The notes beneath the pieces are model-generated. The model was not told where the DNA came from, made no database searches, and was given only the letters and a program-made list of their open reading frames with translations. The position numbers and the translations under genes were made by a program. A stretch of DNA of 57,984 nucleotides, from positions 1 through 57,984 of the forward strand of contig CAPAOL010000019.1 in the NCBI GenBank assembly GCA_948579315.1. Direction: 5' to 3'. Origin of the DNA: an uncultured Phocaeicola sp. (GTDB lineage: Bacteria > Bacteroidota > Bacteroidia > Bacteroidales > Bacteroidaceae). This document shows, piece by piece, positions 53,660 through 57,984 of the stretch. Positions within the stretch are counted from its first letter, which is position 1. Each line of letters opens with the position of its first letter.

Positions 53660-54502
53660 TTATCTGAATTCTGCAGGAATCTGCACTTCGTTCTTCAACG
53701 ACTCAATTATGCTTCTGAACAACTGATTACCTCTTTCCTTATCCAGTGAAATCCACCTTTCAATTATTTCCAACTTCAGCAGGAAAGCGAAAATACGCTC
53801 AATAGTGAAATAATCGAAGAAAGTAGCATCCTCTATCCAGTTCCACCGTAGGGCATCCAGTTTCTTCTCACGCTCCACCAATTCTGTAATCTCACTGATT
53901 TTCACTAACGATTCAAAAACATCCACTTCACCGGACAGTCCGAAATCGCGGGCACTTGATGTACGCAATGCTTCGCACACTTCCGTATTTCCCACAACAT
54001 TGGAAGCAATATCCCACTTGAATTTACGACTAGTAAATGCAATAAGAATATTATTGATGTTCAGATTGAATTCAAACCAGGCAGAAACAAACTTATTTCC
54101 ACACTTCATGGCATACTCATAATACAAAGCAGCCAGATGATCTTCGTGCAAAGTCGTACTTTCAGCCGGAGTATTCAAATAATCAGTTATAAAAGTAGAA
54201 AGATAGACCGGAAATTCTTTAGGACTGATTTCTCCGCCTTCTCTCAGAACAGAAATATATTCTGTGAGTTCTTCAGCAGAGTAATTTCCTCGTTTGTCGA
54301 TTTCCGCTTCTTTATCTTTGAGAAGTTTCAGCACATTTGCATTATCAAACTTCAGATAAAACAAGTCGATCAACTTCCGGTCTGAAGCAGACAATCCATT
54401 ATAGATTTCAGTTTTAAAATCGGCTACTGTATAGCTCAGCTTGCTGTCTTCCAGCGAAAGTTCCGGCAAACCTGCTACCAAGTAATAGTACTTACTACTC
54501 AT
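53660..54502 (-). CDS. DUF2764 protein of the V-ATPase operon (possible subunit C)
   Basis: 280 residues, strongly helical, starting MSSKYYYLVAGLPELSLEDS. It belongs to the DUF2764 family found in Bacteroidetes and some other V-ATPase operons, always between subunits E and A. Its size and position fit the otherwise missing subunit C (rotor-socket, V/A type d/C). No strong sequence motif proves this; role by context. Confidence 0.75.
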   Translation of the reverse strand: MSSKYYYLVAGLPELSLEDSKLSYTVADFKTEIYNGLSASDRKLIDLFYLKFDNANVLKLLKDKEAEIDKRGNYSAEELTEYISVLREGGEISPKEFPVYLSTFITDYLNTPAESTTLHEDHLAALYYEYAMKCGNKFVSAWFEFNLNINNILIAFTSRKFKWDIASNVVGNTEVCEALRTSSARDFGLSGEVDVFESLVKISEITELVEREKKLDALRWNWIEDATFFDYFTIERIFAFLLKLEIIERWISLDKERGNQLFRSIIESLKNEVQIPAEFR

Positions 54503-54513
54503 AGTCGCTTTTT

Positions 54514-55104
54514 TTAAAATAGCATTTCTACTAATTGAGGACGCAAGAACGCTTTGAAGTAATTCATGAATTCTTCTTCTCCGAAGTTCACCTTATACGA
54601 ACCGTCCGCCGGAGAAACGGTAAACAGAGTCTTGATACCATTTACTTGCTGAATAGTCACTCCCTTGTCTAATAAAACTTTTGCATGAGCTGCAAAATAC
54701 TTTTTCAGTGATTCCGCATCGGCTGTTGAGATGACGATAGGTTCGTCTATGCTCCATTTGGATGCCAATGCTACGATAAACGCGTTCAGATAATCTTTAT
54801 CCTGAGCGAAATCTTTCACGGAAGCGGTTATCAACTTGTCAGTTACCATTGTAGCGACTTCAGATTTGAGCGCATTCACAGCCTGACCGGCAAATAGTTT
54901 TAACTCTGATTTAGTATTTTCTGCTAACTCATCAGCAGATTTACGAGAGGAGTTTACAATTGATTCTGCCTCTTTACGGGCATCCTCAATGATTTTCTTA
55001 GCTTCTTCCTGAGCATTCGCGATAAGTCTTTGCGCTTCCTCGTTTCCTTTTTCCACGCCTTCACGATAAATCTTATCGGTCAACTCTTGAATTTTGTTTT
55101 CCAT
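54514..55104 (-). CDS. ntpE: V-type ATP synthase subunit E
   Basis: 196 residues. A long N-terminal helix rich in Ala, Lys and Glu (KGNEEAQRLIANAQEEAKKI) and a compact C-terminal alpha/beta domain; part of the peripheral stalk. It is the first gene of the operon. Confidence 0.9.
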   Translation of the reverse strand: MENKIQELTDKIYREGVEKGNEEAQRLIANAQEEAKKIIEDARKEAESIVNSSRKSADELAENTKSELKLFAGQAVNALKSEVATMVTDKLITASVKDFAQDKDYLNAFIVALASKWSIDEPIVISTADAESLKKYFAAHAKVLLDKGVTIQQVNGIKTLFTVSPADGSYKVNFGEEEFMNYFKAFLRPQLVEMLF

Positions 55105-55332
55105 ATTAACAGGAGTATTTAGTATTATTACTATATTAACTATGTGTCCTTTCTCAGATTCTCGCCAAATTTACAAAAATCAATTTGATAAAAAAGAGAA
55201 AGATGCAAAGAAATCGAATCTCTTCTTATAAAATCACACTTTTACACCAATTTTATTCCGTTTTTCACACGGTAATATTACTAAATGACACCTGTTTTAA
55301 AATATTATAACGAATAAAGCACCAACACTGAA
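55105..55332. promoter_or_regulatory. promoter region of the V-ATPase operon
   Basis: Minus-strand TAAATTTG (55166-55173) matches TAnnTTTG and lies about 61 bases before the subunit E start, leaving a leader rich in A/T. Nothing else was recognised in the segment apart from a small CCG...CGG hairpin near 55258. Confidence 0.5.
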
Positions 55333-55770
55333 TTATTTTTGCCTTGATTTGATATATTCTTCTTCTTTCCCTGTAATCATACCAAGCCCGATACCTTCAA
55401 TTACAGTTTTTCTTCGTTGATAAACACCCAAGTATCTGGATTCAACTTCATACGTAATTTGTGGATAAAAAACAAAGTCCCACAGTCTCTCCCTATAAAT
55501 CGGTTTTATCGTGTCGGGCATGTTCAAGGACCCTTTCCATTCCTTCAGTTGAGCCGGACTGCTTTTTGACGAACTACCGGCTGTACCCAATACCAGACAA
55601 CCAAATAAATAAGTTTTTTCGATCGTTTCTTTATAATTATTCAATCTGTTTTCCGGTATAGTATCCAGCATATTATTACTTATCTCTACTTCCCGGAATC
55701 CGTCTAAGTCCGGCTTTGAATTACAGCCGGACAAACCAGCCAACAGACTTAAAACAACAAAATACTTTAT
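55333..55770 (-). CDS. small lipoprotein lacking a standard start codon
   Basis: The coherent frame starts after a stop at 55774-55776 and reads ATA-AAG-TAT, giving (I)KYFVVLSLLAGLSGC then NSKPDL, a perfect lipoprotein signal. ATA at 55768-55770 stands where ATG is expected; the first standard start is a TTG at 55743, inside the signal, which would leave only MAGLSGC. The remaining ~130 residues (EKTYLFGCLVLGTAGSSSKS, YPQITYEVESRYLGVYQRRK) are not recognised. Either ATA is used, or the start codon was lost and the gene is decaying. Confidence 0.6.
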   Translation of the reverse strand: MKYFVVLSLLAGLSGCNSKPDLDGFREVEISNNMLDTIPENRLNNYKETIEKTYLFGCLVLGTAGSSSKSSPAQLKEWKGSLNMPDTIKPIYRERLWDFVFYPQITYEVESRYLGVYQRRKTVIEGIGLGMITGKEEEYIKSRQK

Positions 55771-55930
55771 AGTTTATTTCCGTTTATATTTAACGATTCA
55801 ATATAATCTCACCCTTTTGTCTCATAGTAAGTTTCTTGATATTAATACCCACCCTGACAGCACGATTCTCGATAGAGTACCCTAACACACAGAATTGTCA
55901 ATCATAAATATAGCACATTTTTGCAAAGTC

Positions 55931-55976
55931 CCAAAAAACAGAAATCCCCTTGACTCATTGCTGAATCAAGGGGATT
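55931..55976 (-). terminator. rRNA-operon-type terminator, left copy
   Basis: On the minus strand AATCCCCTTGATTCA (55962-55976) pairs with TGAGTCAAGGGGATT (55943-55957), then CTGTTTTTT. It directly follows a 5S rRNA 3' fragment. A second copy lies at 57934-57967. Confidence 0.9.
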
Positions 55977-55989
55977 CTTCTTTAAAACA

Positions 55990-56050
55990 GCGGCTACCTA
56001 CTCTCCCACTGCTACGCAGTACCATCGGCATGACGAGGCTTAACTTCTCT
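55990..56050 (-). pseudogene. rrf: 3' half of a 5S rRNA gene
   Basis: On the minus strand the bases read GAGAAGTTAAGCC, then CATGCCGATGGTACTGC and GTGGGAGAGTAGGTAGCCGC, the conserved 3' half of bacterial 5S rRNA with the GTACTGC loop and GAGAGTAGG end. Homology stops upstream of about 56050, so only ~61 of ~110-120 bases are present and the copy cannot fold as 5S. It is followed by the rRNA-type terminator. Confidence 0.85.
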
Positions 56051-56070
56051 AACATATATGTATATGATAT

Positions 56071-56763
56071 TTAATGAGTTATTATTAAGCGTCTTTTCAC
56101 TTTAGTAAAATATAACGAATCCGGTGGTAATGCTCCCAATCTTTCGAGATACGGCTTTGCCTCTATAGGAATATTATTTTGCAATGGGAGATAAGAGGAA
56201 GCGATGAATATTTCCCTAAAATGTCTGATATCGCCTATTTTACGATATGGATACAACTTATACAGCTTTGTATCATACATTATTCTAAAATTTCTTCTTA
56301 TAACTTGAGCATAGTCTCTTTTTAATATTTCCCAATACTCTTCTTTAGTAATGTTTGGTTTCTTTAATGCAAGAGAATCCATCACCTCCATAATTCTTTC
56401 AGTAGCATCAAGGCGGTGCATGATTAAAAATGGAAATCTCTTCAAAAGTAGTTCCGGAAAATCTAAAAGAGGCGCATCTAATATATTCTCATAGATGAGA
56501 GAGTCTATATATAAAGCAGGAGTTACAGCTGGTGTTTTTATTTCCACAAGACTTCTCATGACCGGAATATCATGCTTCAACATCTCCCGACCAAAATAAG
56601 TTGGTACTCCATAAACAGCATTCCTAATTTCCTGAATAGTAAGACCTTTGAGAGAACGGTCATAATCATTACTACCTTCATTTATATTCTGTCCCTGAGG
56701 ATAAACTGCTACTGTACATACTAAAAGTACTAGTATGGTTAAGTTTTGAATTAGTGTTTTCAT
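56071..56763 (-). CDS. secreted protein of unknown function
   Basis: 230 residues with a cleavable signal (MKTLIQNLTILVLLVCTVAV then YPQGQ). The body is mixed charged with no family motif I recognise (LTIQEIRNAVYGVPTYFGRE; LYKLYPYRKIGDIRHFREIF). It starts 27 bases after the JAMM-motif lipoprotein gene and ends 21 bases before the 5S fragment, so it is the second gene of a two-gene module inserted beside the rRNA operon. Confidence 0.65.
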   Translation of the reverse strand: MKTLIQNLTILVLLVCTVAVYPQGQNINEGSNDYDRSLKGLTIQEIRNAVYGVPTYFGREMLKHDIPVMRSLVEIKTPAVTPALYIDSLIYENILDAPLLDFPELLLKRFPFLIMHRLDATERIMEVMDSLALKKPNITKEEYWEILKRDYAQVIRRNFRIMYDTKLYKLYPYRKIGDIRHFREIFIASSYLPLQNNIPIEAKPYLERLGALPPDSLYFTKVKRRLIITH

Positions 56764-56790
56764 GATATCATTGTTTTAATTAATAATCTA

Positions 56791-57666
56791 TTAAAGCTTT
56801 TGAGTATAGTTACCAGCATAAGATAGTGTATAAAATGAATTACGGTTATGCCCTCCATATATTATTCCTCCTGAACCATAATCTAACACAACAGACGGAA
56901 TTCTATTATCATTAGCTGTATTATTGTCTTGATCAGAAGGACCAGTCTCGCGGCTAGATGTACTTGGACAATTTGTAAGAGGAGGATGTGTATGAAATAA
57001 AGCTACACTATACGAAGCAGATGTATTATTTTCTATATCATCTATATTAAATTGTATTGTATTTACTGCCCCAGTCGTACAATCATTTGAAGGTGTACCT
57101 GTAGTTTCTGAAAAAGAGTATATTGGTTCCTTTTCACTTTCAACTTTCATTTGTACAACAAATCCAAATTCTCTTCTTGAATTAGCTTCTTCTGATGATT
57201 TTGTATTATCCCAACAATCACTCATGTGTTTTTTAACTTCAGTTTTTTCAATTAAATCACTTATTAAAGGTCCCATAACTTTAAAGTCAAAGACTTCAGT
57301 TTCCATTACTTGTCCATCATCCATATATACTGTTCCTTTTATATAGCATAATCCTAATTTAAAAGCATAAAGATCTTCAAATTGAAGAGTAGTGGAATAA
57401 CCAGATGCAATAGTCACATATCTATCATCAGTACCTGTTTTCATTTCCAAAGCGAAACTTGAAATATTGGTAGGGATATCCTCCCCTGTAGATATACGAA
57501 TGCCCAATCGTTCGCCAAGAACATAAGTGTCTTTACCTCCAACAAAAGTCCATTTTTCAGAAGAAATAGTTCTTGTCAATGATGAAGTATGAGTACACCT
57601 ATCTTCCTTATCTTCACTACATGTGAAAAAAAGAACCGAAATAAGAAAAATTAATAGTTTTCTCAT
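56791..57666 (-). CDS. lipoprotein with JAMM/MPN-like metalloprotease motif
   Basis: 291 residues from the ATG at 57666; signal MRKLLIFLISVLFFTC. The N-terminal half is beta-rich with Ig-like strands (KDTYVLGERLGIRISTGEDI). The C-terminal half has a Glu in SRREFGFVVQMKV and then VALFHTHPPLTNCPSTSS followed by GPSDQD. The order E...HxHP...S-x-x-D matches the JAMM zinc-metalloprotease motif, with a longer than usual insert between HTHP and SDQD. A role as isopeptidase or peptidase outside the cell is inference; the His residues near 225-227 would bind zinc. Confidence 0.65.
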   Translation of the reverse strand: MRKLLIFLISVLFFTCSEDKEDRCTHTSSLTRTISSEKWTFVGGKDTYVLGERLGIRISTGEDIPTNISSFALEMKTGTDDRYVTIASGYSTTLQFEDLYAFKLGLCYIKGTVYMDDGQVMETEVFDFKVMGPLISDLIEKTEVKKHMSDCWDNTKSSEEANSRREFGFVVQMKVESEKEPIYSFSETTGTPSNDCTTGAVNTIQFNIDDIENNTSASYSVALFHTHPPLTNCPSTSSRETGPSDQDNNTANDNRIPSVVLDYGSGGIIYGGHNRNSFYTLSYAGNYTQKL

Positions 57667-57695
57667 AATATAATATTTTGGTTGATTCTTATCAG

Positions 57696-57703
57696 CAAAG
57701 ATA
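57696..57703 (-). promoter_or_regulatory. -7 promoter element of the JAMM-motif module
   Basis: Minus-strand TATCTTTG, 30 bases before the ATG at 57666. The rest of the region back to 57933 is AT-rich and holds no other recognised feature. Confidence 0.55.
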
Positions 57704-57933
57704 GACCATATATTCCACAATAAAGTATAATAATCAGTCAAAAAGGTTCATTTATTCTGCAAAGGGTACATTATTTATAAACATCATAATAAAGTAGCCA
57801 AATATAAATATACAAAACCGAGTAGAAGAAAAACAATGTAGAAAATAAGCAGGAGAAGCTAAACATCAGACAGAACACCAAAGCATTGATAAATCCCAAA
57901 AACATCCTTTCAAGGAAAGTGTATGAACACAGA

Positions 57934-57984
57934 AATCCCCTTGACTCATTCCTGAATCAAGGGGATTCTTCTTTAAAACGGCGG
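57934..57984 (-). terminator. rRNA-operon terminator, right copy, and 5S 3' end at the window edge
   Basis: The same stem as the left copy (57934-57967) is followed on the plus strand by TTCTTCTTTAAAACGGCGG. This equals the left copy through to the start of the 5S fragment except for two bases, so the 3' end of a real 5S rRNA gene probably begins at about 57980 and continues past the window. On the minus strand the tract after the stem is CTGTGTTC, not CTGTTTTTT, so the U-run is lost. Confidence 0.8.

Overview
The window comes from a Bacteroides of the B. thetaiotaomicron / ovatus group. The evidence is the AT-rich intergenic DNA, Bacteroidetes -7 promoter elements (TAnnTTTG) in front of many genes, A-rich ribosome sites, many lipoproteins with FxxC/LxGC lipoboxes, a fucR-fucI-fucA-fucK-mutarotase-fucP operon, the Bacteroides-type V-ATPase operon with a DUF2764 protein, a eukaryote-like glycogen synthase, and ribosomal protein S16 with an Ala/Glu/Lys tail. 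Species identity is inference.

Layout. (1) 1-265: N-terminus of an RND efflux adaptor, cut by the window edge. (2) 377-18847, all on the minus strand: an accessory secretion and signalling island read from 18.8 kb down to 0.4 kb. It holds four small NVEALA-family secreted peptides, each followed by a 6-bladed beta-propeller lipoprotein. It also holds two signal peptidase I paralogs, two transglutaminase-like lipoproteins, a membrane thioredoxin-like protein, a thioredoxin/DUF1573 lipoprotein, a GH43-like lipoprotein and a Wzy-type membrane protein with TPRs. At its head is a ToxR-like membrane-bound winged-helix regulator with related inverted repeats on both sides. This is the most system-like and least explained part of the window. 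(3) 19.0-21.5 kb: an Rpn/PD-(D/E)XK protein with an AEGR repeat tract, next to a deleted and frameshifted AAA-ATPase-like gene. (4) 21.7-24.0 kb: a membrane protein, winged-helix regulator and CreD operon. (5) 24.0-25.6 kb: a candidate small RNA, a GNAT acetyltransferase, and two divergent decayed genes (HxlR and DJ-1/PfpI). (6) 25.6-27.7 kb: nhaC and rpsP. (7) 27.8-34.6 kb: the L-fucose operon. (8) 34.8-37.0 kb: a flavin reductase divergent from an HxlR regulator, then alkD. (9) 37.1-41.5 kb: potABCD. (10) 41.7-47.3 kb: a TlpA-type thiol protein, glycogen phosphorylase and glycogen synthase. (11) 47.5-55.1 kb: V-type ATPase genes in the order E, DUF2764, A, B, D, I, K. (12) 55.3-57.98 kb: a small lipoprotein without a normal start codon, then a two-gene module (unknown secreted protein and JAMM-motif lipoprotein). 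That module lies between two copies of a 5S rRNA 3' end plus terminator. The right copy runs off the window, so a full rRNA operon probably follows.

How the genes may work together. In the NVEALA island each peptide has a hydrophobic N-terminus, then a conserved (L)LLxNxEALA-type block ending 41-44 residues from the start, then a 35-76 residue Cys-containing C-terminus. ALA fits the Ala-x-Ala rule of signal peptidase I, and two dedicated signal peptidase I genes lie in the same cluster. I infer that the block is a processing site, that the thioredoxin-like proteins act on the released Cys-rich peptides, and that each propeller lipoprotein is the partner of its upstream peptide. None of this is proven by sequence alone. 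The other segments are mainly core metabolism: fucose use, polyamine import, glycogen turnover and ion-motive ATPase.
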